The notes below the pieces were generated by a model that worked only from the letters and a program-made list of their open reading frames with translations, had not been told where the DNA came from and did no database searches. A stretch of 64,000 bases of DNA from Chondrinema litorale (lineage in GTDB: Bacteria > Bacteroidota > Bacteroidia > Cytophagales > Flammeovirgaceae): positions 124,001 through 188,000 of the forward strand of contig NZ_CP111054.1 of NCBI RefSeq assembly GCF_026250525.1. The letters are read 5' to 3'. Made by a program: the position numbers and the translations under genes. This document shows positions 1-8,500 of the stretch, one piece after another (position 1 is the stretch's first letter; each line of letters begins with the position of its first letter).

Positions 1-1
1 A

Positions 2-2110
2 AAGGCTCCTCGCAAACCAAGAGAGTTACCAAAGCTACCTGTAAATCTTGAAAAGTTTATTGGCGAAAACCTAATAAGCAAAATAGGTATTCTCATTACC
101 GTAATTGGTGTAGGAGTGGGTGTGAAATATGCCATTGATAATGAGTTGCTTAGTCCCTTAACCAGAATTATAATGGGTTATGCACTTGGTGCAGGCTTAT
201 TGGGTTTTGCGATCAAACTGAAGAAAAACTATTCAAACTTTAGTGCAGTATTGCTCAGTGGCTCAATGGCAATCATGTATTTTATCACCTTTGCTGCTTA
301 TAGTTTTTATGAGTTAATACCACAGGAGATGACTTTTGCATTAATGGTGGTCTTTACGGCATTTACTGTGTTGGCTGCGATTAACTACAATAAGCAAGTT
401 ATTGCTGTTTTTGGCTTAGTTGGCGCTTATGCTGTTCCGTTTCTCTTGAGCGATGGTTCGGGGAAGGTAGTGGTATTGTTCATTTATATGGCGATTATCA
501 ATATTGGTATACTCATTATTGCCTTTAAAAAGTACTGGAAAGCCCTATACTATGCAGCTTTCATCTTTACATGGTTAATTGTAAGCTCTTGGTATGTTAT
601 CGACTATAATAGCTCAGCGCATTTTGGCATTGCGCTTACATTTTTACCTATTTACTTTATTACCTTTTACGCCATATTTCTTGCTTACAAACTCATGCAA
701 AAAGAGAAGTTTGAAAAGCGAGATGTCGTATTGGTTTTATTAAACTCTTTTGTGTTTTTCGGTTTAAGCTTTGCCATACTCGATCAACATGAAATCGGAA
801 AAGAGCTTTTAGGCTTGTTTACCTTGTTCAATGCTGTACTACATTTTGCAGTGAGTTTAATCATCTACAAAAAATCTGAAGTTGATAGAAACCTGCTTTA
901 TCTAGCACTAGGAATGGTAATGATATTTATTACCATGGCAATTCCGGTTCAGTTAGATGGCAACTGGGTTACTTTGCTTTGGGCAGGAGAAGCCGCATTA
1001 CTTTTCTGGATTGGCAGAACTAAGCAAGTCACTTTTATCGAGAAGATTTCCTATACACTATTCTTTTTGGCGTTTTTTAGCCTGTTAGAAGATTGGGGAG
1101 ATATTTACGATAGTTACACTTATGCTTACGATCAACCAAAAACACCAGTGTTCAATATAGCTTTCTTGAGTTCAATTTTAGTTTCAGGATTTTTTGGGTT
1201 GATCAATTATCTCAATCAGAATAAAAATTATCCTGCGAAGCTGTTAGAGCAGAAAAAGCTTTATAAGTTTATTCAATATTGTTTGCCATTAGTTTTCTTG
1301 TTTGTACTCTACAGTACTTTTAGGTTAGAGATAAAAATGTATTGGGAGCAGCTTTACTATGCTTCAGAAATTCAGCTAAATACAGAAACAGATTCCTATA
1401 CTGATTTTATTATGAATCACGACTTGAGGCTTTTCAAGTCTATTTGGGTAATTAATTATTCACTGCTGTTTTTGAGTATACTTTCAGTAATCAATCTTAA
1501 GAAACTGAAAAACAAGAAATTGAGCATGCTCAATATCGGATTAAATATATTGGCAATAGGCATCTTTTTAACAGAAGGTCTGTATGATATTAGTGATTTA
1601 AGAACAAGCTATTTGCTACAAGAAAATGCCGAATACTATAACAGAGGGGCATTTCATCTTGGTATACGCTATGTGTCAATCGCCTTCTTTGCAGTTTTAA
1701 TGTACACTTGTTTTATGTATGTGAAACAGGAGTTTACAGAGAAAAAATACAGAGTTATTTTCGATTTACTGTTTCATGTTTCCCTCTTGTGGATTTTAAG
1801 TAGTGAGTTAATCGGTTGGATGGATATTGCTGGTTCAGACCAAACTTACAAATTCGGATTGAGTATTTTGTGGGGTGTGTATTCACTGCTCTTAATCGTA
1901 TTGGGTATTTCGCAAAAGAAAAAGCACATCCGCATTGGAGCGATAGGTTTATTGGCAGTTACGCTACTCAAACTGTTTTTCTACGATATTTCGCATCTCG
2001 ATACTATCGCAAAAACAATTGTTTTTGTATCGCTGGGAATATTACTGTTAATCATCTCATTTATTTACAACAAATACAAGCATGTTATTTCAGATGAAGT
2101 GGAAAGTTAA
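2..2110 (+). CDS. DUF2339 polytopic membrane protein, 5'-truncated by the window edge
   Basis: The reading frame is open from base 2, so the true start lies upstream of the window. A GTG at 116 is only an internal codon, because the conserved segment EKFIGENLISKIGILITVIG precedes it in frame. That segment and the long run of about 18-20 hydrophobic helices are typical of the DUF2339 family, whose function is not established. The visible part is about 702 residues and ends with a helix-rich C-terminus. It overlaps the next gene, a DUF3999 protein, and these two families often sit together, so they probably act as a membrane complex. Family call is confident; role is unknown. Confidence 0.85.
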   Translation, partial: KAPRKPRELPKLPVNLEKFIGENLISKIGILITVIGVGVGVKYAIDNELLSPLTRIIMGYALGAGLLGFAIKLKKNYSNFSAVLLSGSMAIMYFITFAAYSFYELIPQEMTFALMVVFTAFTVLAAINYNKQVIAVFGLVGAYAVPFLLSDGSGKVVVLFIYMAIINIGILIIAFKKYWKALYYAAFIFTWLIVSSWYVIDYNSSAHFGIALTFLPIYFITFYAIFLAYKLMQKEKFEKRDVVLVLLNSFVFFGLSFAILDQHEIGKELLGLFTLFNAVLHFAVSLIIYKKSEVDRNLLYLALGMVMIFITMAIPVQLDGNWVTLLWAGEAALLFWIGRTKQVTFIEKISYTLFFLAFFSLLEDWGDIYDSYTYAYDQPKTPVFNIAFLSSILVSGFFGLINYLNQNKNYPAKLLEQKKLYKFIQYCLPLVFLFVLYSTFRLEIKMYWEQLYYASEIQLNTETDSYTDFIMNHDLRLFKSIWVINYSLLFLSILSVINLKKLKNKKLSMLNIGLNILAIGIFLTEGLYDISDLRTSYLLQENAEYYNRGAFHLGIRYVSIAFFAVLMYTCFMYVKQEFTEKKYRVIFDLLFHVSLLWILSSELIGWMDIAGSDQTYKFGLSILWGVYSLLLIVLGISQKKKHIRIGAIGLLAVTLLKLFFYDISHLDTIAKTIVFVSLGILLLIISFIYNKYKHVISDEVES

Positions 2111-3329
2111 GAGCTGCTTTACGGCAATGTTACTGCTAATGGTTAGCAGTATTTTTGCGCAGATAGATCAATTCAGTTACAAAAGGAAATTAAGCGGAAT
2201 TTCAAACCAATGGCATAACATGGAATTGCCAGATGAAATGTTTACTAAACTCAATGAAAATCTGAGTGATATTAGAATTTATGGTGTTTCAGAAGGAAAT
2301 GATACTATTGAAGCTCCCTACATTTTAAAGCTAAAAAGTGATCAGCTAGAAGTAAATGAGGTGAGTTTTGAGGTGATTAATCAGGCAAAAAATGGGCAGA
2401 ACTATTTCTATACACTCGAAATTCCAGGTAGTAAGAAGGTAAATAGAATTGTATTAGATTTTGGCCAGTCAAATTTCGATTGGAAGGTAAAACTAGAAGG
2501 TAGCCAGAACCAGCAACAGTGGTTTACTGTGTTAGAAGATTACAGAATTATGTCTATCAAAAACAATTTGACAGATTATAAATTTACCCGTTTGTCTTTC
2601 CCTGCGGCAAAGTATAAATATTTTAGGTTGCAAGTTCCTGCTAAAGAAAAACCAGAACTGTTAACAGCGAAAGTATCTTTTAATGAGCTAGTCGAAGGGG
2701 AATACCGAGACTATAAAATCGAGTCTTTTAAAGTCACTGAAAATAAAGAGCAAAAGCAAACTGTATTAGAGGTAAAATTGTCTCAGCAAGTTCCTGTAAG
2801 TTATATCAAGTTCAATATTAAAGATGAATTTGATTACTACAGAAATATGCGATTGCAGTACCAAACAGATAGATTTAACACCGATAAAGGCTGGAAGTAT
2901 AATTACAGCTCAGTAAAAACGGGTGTGTTAAGTTCCATAGAAAATAATGAATTTAAATTTCAGAATATAGTTACCCAACAGCTAAAAGTGATTGTCGAAA
3001 ACTATGACAATGAACCGCTGAATATCAGTTCAGTAGAAGTAAAAGGGAACGTATATGAGTTGTTAGGTAGGTTTACAAAACCAGCAGAATATTATCTGGT
3101 TTATGGGCAAGAATATCTTTCTAGCCCAGAATATGACATTGCCAGATTCGAGGAGAATGTTCCTGAAGATTTGCAATCGATCAATTTGGGTAGCGAAGAG
3201 ATTATTCCAAAAGAACAGCCAGAACCAGTTTCTCCACTGTTTATCAGTAAGACTTGGCTGTGGGCAATTATGCTTATTATTATTGCGGTGTTAGGTTGGT
3301 TTTCTGTGAGAATGATGAAAAGTAGTTGA
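2094..3329 (+). CDS. DUF3999 family secreted/membrane-anchored protein
   Basis: About 411 residues: an N-terminal signal peptide (MKWKVKSCFTAMLLL... ending near SIFAQ), a long beta-rich extracellular region, and one C-terminal transmembrane helix (LWAIMLIIIAVLGWFSV) with a short basic tail. Two ATG codons are possible, 2082 and 2094. I prefer 2094 because it gives a clean signal peptide. The start overlaps the 3' end of the DUF2339 gene, which implies translational coupling. Beta-sandwich (discoidin-like) stretches around residues 95-180 could bind ligand or envelope polymers. The DUF3999 assignment rests on overall layout and on the DUF2339 partner; no function is known. Confidence 0.75.
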   Translation: MKWKVKSCFTAMLLLMVSSIFAQIDQFSYKRKLSGISNQWHNMELPDEMFTKLNENLSDIRIYGVSEGNDTIEAPYILKLKSDQLEVNEVSFEVINQAKNGQNYFYTLEIPGSKKVNRIVLDFGQSNFDWKVKLEGSQNQQQWFTVLEDYRIMSIKNNLTDYKFTRLSFPAAKYKYFRLQVPAKEKPELLTAKVSFNELVEGEYRDYKIESFKVTENKEQKQTVLEVKLSQQVPVSYIKFNIKDEFDYYRNMRLQYQTDRFNTDKGWKYNYSSVKTGVLSSIENNEFKFQNIVTQQLKVIVENYDNEPLNISSVEVKGNVYELLGRFTKPAEYYLVYGQEYLSSPEYDIARFEENVPEDLQSINLGSEEIIPKEQPEPVSPLFISKTWLWAIMLIIIAVLGWFSVRMMKSS

Positions 3330-3338
3330 AAATAAAAA

Positions 3339-3372
3339 GGCTTATCTTTATTTAAGATAAGCCAAAGTTTTT
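3339..3372 (+). terminator. Rho-independent terminator after the DUF2339/DUF3999 pair
   Basis: A perfect 10-bp stem GGCTTATCTT/AAGATAAGCC (3339-3348 and 3354-3363) with a 5-base loop is preceded by A5 and followed by a T-rich run. It starts about 10 bases after the stop codon at 3329. The A tract also makes it usable as a terminator for the small minus-strand gene that ends at 3404. Confidence 0.85.
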
Positions 3373-3403
3373 TGTAAAACTAGGAACATTAATTTTGTAA
3401 CTG

Positions 3404-3541
3404 CTAGACTTTCTGCTTTTTAGCATCTTTTTTCTGTTTTTTAACTTTTTGTTTTAGTAAGTCTAACTTGCAATTAAGTTCTGAGAGTCTGATCTTTAAA
3501 TGTAAAACATCGTCTAGATTAGCGTTATTCTCTTTTGTCAT
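3404..3541 (-). CDS. Small 45-residue lysine-rich coiled-coil protein (hypothetical)
   Basis: An ATG-started minus-strand frame encodes 45 residues. It is acidic and polar at the N-terminus, followed by a leucine-spaced helix (VLHLKIRLSELNCKLDLL), then a strongly basic tail of K/Q repeats. The leucine spacing suggests a short coiled coil with a nucleic-acid- or membrane-binding tail. It fills a gap between two plus-strand genes and ends next to a terminator that could serve both strands. I recognise no family. It could be chance, but the composition is protein-like and no other gene uses the space. Confidence 0.4.
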   Translation of the reverse strand: MTKENNANLDDVLHLKIRLSELNCKLDLLKQKVKKQKKDAKKQKV

Positions 3542-3804
3542 AATTTGATAAACTTATTACTCGAATGTTGATATTAAGCTAATTATAGTTAGTTGATCAG
3601 AGTATGATTTTCTTACTGTAGGATGTGGTTACTTGGTATTATATATACGTAGAAAATTGTGATTAAATGTGTTTTTAGTGCAATTTTTGCTTTTATTATT
3701 AATGCTTCAAAAAGAATAATTGGTTTGTTTTTAAAAGACACAAATACTCTCTCAATTAACAATTATATAAATAATCTAAGAAGTACTTTTCACTCTGGAA
3801 ATAT

Positions 3805-6800
3805 ATGCCAACTAGTAAAAATCTACATTTTACTAAGGAATTTAGCCTAATTATTTGCACGTTCATATGCATTTTTTTTACTTCTTATTCTGTATTTTCT
3901 CAAGAAGATAAGCTGTATTTTAAGCAATACGATACCAAACAAGGTTTGTCAAATAATACCATTCGTAGAATTTTAAAAGACAGTCGAGGTTTTTTGTGGA
4001 TTGCCACCATAGAAGGTTTAAACCGCTTTAATGGTTATGAGTTTGAAGTGTTTATGCCTGAGAATGAAGATAGTACTACCATCAGTAACAAGATGGTAAG
4101 CTCATTGGCAGAAGACAGTAAAGGTAGAATCTGGCTTGGTACAAACAATGGTTTGAATTGCTACAATCCAGAAACCAATCAATTTACCCAATACCTACAT
4201 CATGTAGAAGACAGCACTGGTTTAAGCCACCCAATGGTCACTTTTGTAACCGCTACTTCAGATGGATACATTTGGGCGGCAACCAATGGTGGAGGTTTAA
4301 ACAGGTTGAATCCTGAAACAGGAGAGTTTCAAGTTTTTAAGCATAATGAAAGTGATAGTTTAAATATTAGCCAAGACTATTTATTGTGTTTGAAAGAAGA
4401 TAACAAAGGCAATCTCTGGATTGGTCAGGCGGGCAATGGCTTATCTAAATTCGATAGAAAAACGGGTAAGTTTATCAATTACTACTTTAGTCAGCCAGAT
4501 AAAGATATGGCTTTTAAAGCCAATGTAATTCGAGATATTTATATTGATGATGCCGGGAAAATTTGGTTAGCCAGCTATTATGGTTTACACAAGTTTAATC
4601 CAGAAACTAAGACACATCAATACTTTGTAAATCTAAATGATGTAGAAAGGCAAAGTTCTGCAAACTCTCTTCATGCAATTGTGAGTGATGGGAAAAATGG
4701 AATGTGGTTAGCGAGTTACAATGGTGGTTTAATTCATTTTAATCCCCAAAACAACAGCTTTAAAAATTATACTGCAGAGCAAACAGACGGACTTACTCAC
4801 GAGGCTTTTTTTGATTTGTATGCCGATGAAAACCGACTTTGGTTGGGTAGTTCGGGTGGTGGTTTGTTCAAGTTAGAATATTCTGATAATCCTTTTCACT
4901 TTTTGTTTCCAACAGCCTTTTCAGCGGCAGATAATTTTCCCTCAACACCAAACACTTGGGTGGAAGGGCTCAAAGGAGAACTTATTCTCACTTATCACAA
5001 TCAAGGATTAGTAGCTTATGATGTGGAGAAGCAAAAAAGCTTAAAAGTCGCATTTCTGGAAAAGCTCAATCCTTTAGTTGAAGGTTTGGCAATAACAAGC
5101 ATGTGTTGGGACAAAGAAGATAATTTATGGTTAGGAACGAGAAGAAACGGACTTTACAAGTATCAACCAAAAACAGAAAATCTCACTCATTTTGAATTTG
5201 ATAATAACCAAAGTGCACTCACACATCATTTCATAAAATATTTACTCTGCGATGAACAAGGGCGAATTTTGGCAGGAACACCGTCTGGCTTAAGCATCTA
5301 CAATCCTGAGACTGCAAGTTTTGAATCTTGGGGAATTGAGGATGAAAGTAAAATACCCAATGCCAACATCACTGCTTTGTTTGAAGATAGCCAAAATCGA
5401 ATTTGGGTAGGAACAGAACTAGGTTTGCATTTGCTGCAATTAGATAAAAACAGCTTTCAGTCATTCTATTTCGATGGGGAAAATCAGCAGAGTTTAAATG
5501 ATAACTCAATTCTATCTATAGCAGAAGATCAAGAGCAGCATGTTTGGGTGGGAACTCCTCAAGGTTTGAATCGAATTGATGCAAAACTAAATGTAACAAG
5601 AGTAGTAGGGGAGAATAAGCTTGAAAGTGAATTAATCAACACGATTCAAATTGATAGTGATGGTATTTTGTGGCTAGGTACTAGTAAAGGAATTAGCCGA
5701 GTAGAAGTTGCGCAAAAACAATCTAACTCAACCATAGAGATTTTGCAAAGTATCAATTACTCATTTGATGAACAGTTAGAAAATACTACTTTCTCCCATA
5801 GTTCACATTTAAAGAGTAGTGGGAAATTTGTATTTCGAAGTACTGTTTTTCCAATATATTTTGATCCAGATAGTATCCAACTAAATACTTTTCAGCCGCC
5901 TTTGTACATCACAGATTTTAAAATTTTTAATAAGTCTGTTAGCTCGCAAGCAAATGAAGATTATGATAGATTAAATCAACCTGAAAAGAGTATAGCTTAT
6001 ACCAAATCGATTTCCATTTCTTACAAATCGAAGTTTATCGCTTTCGATTTTGCAGCATTGGACTTTAAAAACCCCAAAAAGATTAGCTATGCTTATCGCT
6101 TGCTTGGTTTTGATGAAGAATGGATTTATTCTGATTCGAGAAGGTATGCTTCCTACACCAATTTATCTCCGAGTGAGTATGAGTTTCAGGTAAAAGCGAC
6201 TAATGCAGATGGAGTCTGGTTAAAAAATCCGGTAAGTTTAAAAGTAGAAGTAATTCCGCCTTATTGGCAGCGGTGGTGGTTTATTGCTTTGGTGCTTACT
6301 GCGATTTTTGCTTTGGCTTATCTCATTCACCGATATAGATTGCAGCGCGCTTTGGAGCTAGAAAGGCTAAGAATTAAAATTGCGAGTGACCTGCACGATG
6401 ATATTGGTGCGACACTCACAAAAATTTCACTATATGCAGATTTGATGGGTTCTGGTGCAGATTCTGGTAATAGACAGCAATTGATAGGTAAAATTGCTGA
6501 AATGGGCAGAAATGCGCTTAAAAGCCTTTCTGATATTGTATGGGCAATAGATGCCAGAAACGATACTTTGGGTAACCTGATTAACAAAATTCAAGACTTT
6601 GCACTAAATCTGTTGGAAAGTAAAAACATCACAGCATCATTTAAAACGGAAGGGGTAAATCCTGAGACCTTCATTAATGCTGAAAAAAGACAGCATTTGT
6701 ATCTCATTTGCAAAGAGGCAATAAACAACATTGCCAAGCACTCAGAAGCTCAGCATGTGACTGTGGAGTTTATAAAGAACAAATCCACTTTTGACTTAAA

Positions 6801-6951
6801 AATTTATGATGATGGCAAGGGCTTACATGGCGCACAACGAAATGGAAACGGACTCCGAAATATGGAAGAAAGAGCAAAAAATTTGGGTGGAAAATTGCAA
6901 ATACACAACGAAAACGGACTTTTGTTAGAAGTAAAAGATATGACTTTGTAA
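3805..6951 (+). CDS. Two-component sensor histidine kinase with double beta-propeller (Reg_prop/Y_Y_Y/HisKA_3)
   Basis: 1048 residues. A signal peptide (about 1-33) is followed by roughly fourteen Reg_prop repeats (motifs such as GFLWIATIEGLNRFN, RIWLGTNNGLNCYN) forming two seven-bladed propellers to about residue 640. Next come a Y_Y_Y immunoglobulin-like domain (about 735-810), one transmembrane helix (about 825-845), a HisKA_3 dimerisation domain with phospho-acceptor H864 in LHDDIGATLTKISL, and a HATPase domain (EAINNIAKHSEAQ, DDGKG, GNGLRNMEERA). Sensors of this layout usually detect oligosaccharides in the periplasm. There is no receiver or AraC domain, so it is not a hybrid; the partner is the LuxR-type regulator 82 bases downstream. 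The ligand cannot be read from the sequence. Confidence 0.92.
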   Translation: MPTSKNLHFTKEFSLIICTFICIFFTSYSVFSQEDKLYFKQYDTKQGLSNNTIRRILKDSRGFLWIATIEGLNRFNGYEFEVFMPENEDSTTISNKMVSSLAEDSKGRIWLGTNNGLNCYNPETNQFTQYLHHVEDSTGLSHPMVTFVTATSDGYIWAATNGGGLNRLNPETGEFQVFKHNESDSLNISQDYLLCLKEDNKGNLWIGQAGNGLSKFDRKTGKFINYYFSQPDKDMAFKANVIRDIYIDDAGKIWLASYYGLHKFNPETKTHQYFVNLNDVERQSSANSLHAIVSDGKNGMWLASYNGGLIHFNPQNNSFKNYTAEQTDGLTHEAFFDLYADENRLWLGSSGGGLFKLEYSDNPFHFLFPTAFSAADNFPSTPNTWVEGLKGELILTYHNQGLVAYDVEKQKSLKVAFLEKLNPLVEGLAITSMCWDKEDNLWLGTRRNGLYKYQPKTENLTHFEFDNNQSALTHHFIKYLLCDEQGRILAGTPSGLSIYNPETASFESWGIEDESKIPNANITALFEDSQNRIWVGTELGLHLLQLDKNSFQSFYFDGENQQSLNDNSILSIAEDQEQHVWVGTPQGLNRIDAKLNVTRVVGENKLESELINTIQIDSDGILWLGTSKGISRVEVAQKQSNSTIEILQSINYSFDEQLENTTFSHSSHLKSSGKFVFRSTVFPIYFDPDSIQLNTFQPPLYITDFKIFNKSVSSQANEDYDRLNQPEKSIAYTKSISISYKSKFIAFDFAALDFKNPKKISYAYRLLGFDEEWIYSDSRRYASYTNLSPSEYEFQVKATNADGVWLKNPVSLKVEVIPPYWQRWWFIALVLTAIFALAYLIHRYRLQRALELERLRIKIASDLHDDIGATLTKISLYADLMGSGADSGNRQQLIGKIAEMGRNALKSLSDIVWAIDARNDTLGNLINKIQDFALNLLESKNITASFKTEGVNPETFINAEKRQHLYLICKEAINNIAKHSEAQHVTVEFIKNKSTFDLKIYDDGKGLHGAQRNGNGLRNMEERAKNLGGKLQIHNENGLLLEVKDMTL

Positions 6952-7033
6952 AACATAAACATGTAGTTTTTGAATGAGAATGAATTGTTCTTAAGACATG
7001 ATGTTTTAGAATTGTCTAATTAAAAACAATCGG

Positions 7034-7672
7034 ATGGATACATTAACAATCGCATTGGTAGAAGATGACAAGGACATAAGAGAAGTAATTGCACTTTATT
7101 TGAGGTCTTGCAATGAGTTTAAACAGGTGGAAGAATTTAACTCTGTTGAAGATTTAATGGAATCTGTAGATAAAGGGCAAGCGTTTAATGTGGTTTTAAT
7201 GGATATTCAATTACCGGGAAAATCTGGGATTGAGGGGATAAAAATATTAAAAGAGCGCTTCGAACATATCGATATTATTATGCTCACCATCTATAATGAC
7301 GAATATAAAATCTTCGATTCGCTTTGTGCCGGTGCTACTGGCTATTTGCTTAAAAACACGCCACTGGTAGAAGTTAAGTCAGGAATTTTAGAATTACACA
7401 AAGGTGGTTCACCTATGTCGCCACAAATTGCCAGAAAGGTGGTGCACTTCTTTAATAAAGTGGCTCCCAGAAAAAAAGATAAAGTGCATCTCTCAGAAAG
7501 AGAAAAAGAAATTGTAGATGCCTTGGTAGAAGGTTTGAGTTACAAACTCATTGCCGACAAATTGTTTATTTCTGTAGACACTGTTCGCTACCACATTAAA
7601 AACATCTATCGCAAATTACAGGTAAACAGCAAAGCTGAGGTTATTTCCAAAGCATTAAAGGGAGAGTTATAA
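7034..7672 (+). CDS. NarL/LuxR-type response regulator
   Basis: 212 residues. The N-terminal receiver domain has the acidic pair E10/D11 and D12, phospho-acceptor D57 in VVLMDIQLPGKSG, and a conserved Lys in the LLKNTPL segment. The C-terminal LuxR helix-turn-helix spans about 150-212 (LSEREKEIVDALVEGLSYK, then DTVRYHIKNIYRKL). It follows the HisKA_3 kinase and would be its phosphorelay partner, acting as a DNA-binding transcription factor. HisKA_3 kinases characteristically pair with NarL-type regulators. Its last six bases overlap the convergent minus-strand gene at 7667. Confidence 0.93.
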   Translation: MDTLTIALVEDDKDIREVIALYLRSCNEFKQVEEFNSVEDLMESVDKGQAFNVVLMDIQLPGKSGIEGIKILKERFEHIDIIMLTIYNDEYKIFDSLCAGATGYLLKNTPLVEVKSGILELHKGGSPMSPQIARKVVHFFNKVAPRKKDKVHLSEREKEIVDALVEGLSYKLIADKLFISVDTVRYHIKNIYRKLQVNSKAEVISKALKGEL

Positions 7673-7918
7673 CTCTTTTTCAAAACCTCCACCAAATACG
7701 TGTTTTATCCAATCTCGAAACTCAGCTTCATTATTGATCAGGTAACCCTCTCCAAAACTTCTGATGTAAAGTGGATAATCTTGTAATTTACTCTTCAAGT
7801 CTTTGAGGTTTTTCAAACAACCAAAATAAGGATTGGCGGTATCGTACCAGTTAGAATTGGCAAAAGTTTGTATCAATTCATTTTTCAGAAACACTTCATG
7901 TTCTATTTCCATGCTCAA
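7667..7918 (-). CDS. Hypothetical 83-residue cytosolic protein
   Basis: A minus-strand frame of 83 residues overlaps the end of the response regulator tail-to-tail by six bases. It has no signal peptide or transmembrane helix. It is rich in aromatic residues (NSNWYDTANPYFGCLKNL, YPLYIRSFGEGYLINN, FRDWIKHVFGGGF), which suggests a small folded domain. Start codons are possible at residue 1 or 3 (MSMEIEH). I do not recognise the family. It fills an otherwise empty interval between two plus-strand genes and has normal codon use, so I consider it real. Confidence 0.6.
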   Translation of the reverse strand: MSMEIEHEVFLKNELIQTFANSNWYDTANPYFGCLKNLKDLKSKLQDYPLYIRSFGEGYLINNEAEFRDWIKHVFGGGFEKEL

Positions 7919-8058
7919 TTATGTTGTTAATTACTTCTTTACAACTCTAATTTCGCCCTAATTTTATAAATAAAGCGGTATTATTCTTTTTATCATCTCA
8001 TTATTATAAATATAACTATAAAAAATATTTAATTGATTATCAGTAGATTATAATTAAT

Positions 8059-8114
8059 AACTGAAAAATACGTTCAAAAACGTAAATATCAGTTTTAAAA
8101 CTGAAAAATAAGTT
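8059..8114 (+). promoter_or_regulatory. Direct repeats and palindrome upstream of the BlaI-type repressor (candidate operator)
   Basis: Two copies of a 16-base sequence, AACTGAAAAATACGTT (8059-8074) and AACTGAAAAATAAGTT (8099-8114), differ at one base and are exactly 40 bases apart. The second overlaps a perfect 14-base palindrome CAGTTTTAAAACTG (8090-8103). A second short dyad, ACGTT-4-AACGT, lies at 8070-8083. The region ends 13 bases before the ATG at 8128. This is where a BlaI-family dimer would be expected to bind and autoregulate. That these repeats are its operator is inference. Confidence 0.5.
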
Positions 8115-8127
8115 ATATCTTAGTCTT

Positions 8128-8496
8128 ATGGAAGAGCTAACCAAAACAGAAGAGAAGATTATGCAAATCCTTTGGGACATTAAAAAAGGATTTGTAAAAG
8201 ATGTAATTGCGCAAATGCCAGAGCCGAAACCACCGTACAATACGATTTCTTCGGTAATTAGAATTTTAGAAGGAAAAGGTTTTGTAGGGCATAAGGCATA
8301 TGGAAAAACCCACGAATATTATCCGGTAATTACCAAGATGGCTTATAGCAAGTTTACACTTAAAAATATGATCAAAAACTATTTTGAAGGATCGTATGAA
8401 AAATTGGTGTCTTTTATGGTAAACGAGAAAGATTTATCAAATAAAGAGATCAAAGAAATTAAAGACATCATCGACAAAAATTTCCCAAAAGAGTAA
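8128..8496 (+). CDS. BlaI/MecI family transcriptional repressor
   Basis: 122 residues. The winged helix-turn-helix of the penicillinase-repressor family fills about residues 1-80 (TKTEEKIMQILWDIKKGFVK, NTISSVIRILEGKGFVGH, GKTHEYYPVI). A C-terminal dimerisation helix follows. In the classical system the repressor is inactivated by proteolysis after a BlaR-type membrane metalloprotease is triggered. Here an M56 (BlaR-like) gene starts four bases after the stop codon, so the two should form a sensor-repressor pair. Direct repeats just upstream suggest autoregulation. No beta-lactamase gene is adjacent, so the response need not concern beta-lactams. Confidence 0.92.
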   Translation: MEELTKTEEKIMQILWDIKKGFVKDVIAQMPEPKPPYNTISSVIRILEGKGFVGHKAYGKTHEYYPVITKMAYSKFTLKNMIKNYFEGSYEKLVSFMVNEKDLSNKEIKEIKDIIDKNFPKE

Positions 8497-8500
8497 TCCA

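Noticed and set aside
116..2110. GTG at 116 as start of the first gene
   Set aside because: The same frame is open to base 2 and the upstream residues are conserved DUF2339 sequence, so the gene begins before the window.
3659..3850. 63-residue plus-strand frame before the sensor kinase
   Set aside because: It overlaps the kinase start in another frame, has low-complexity composition and no start signal; it is most likely leader sequence.
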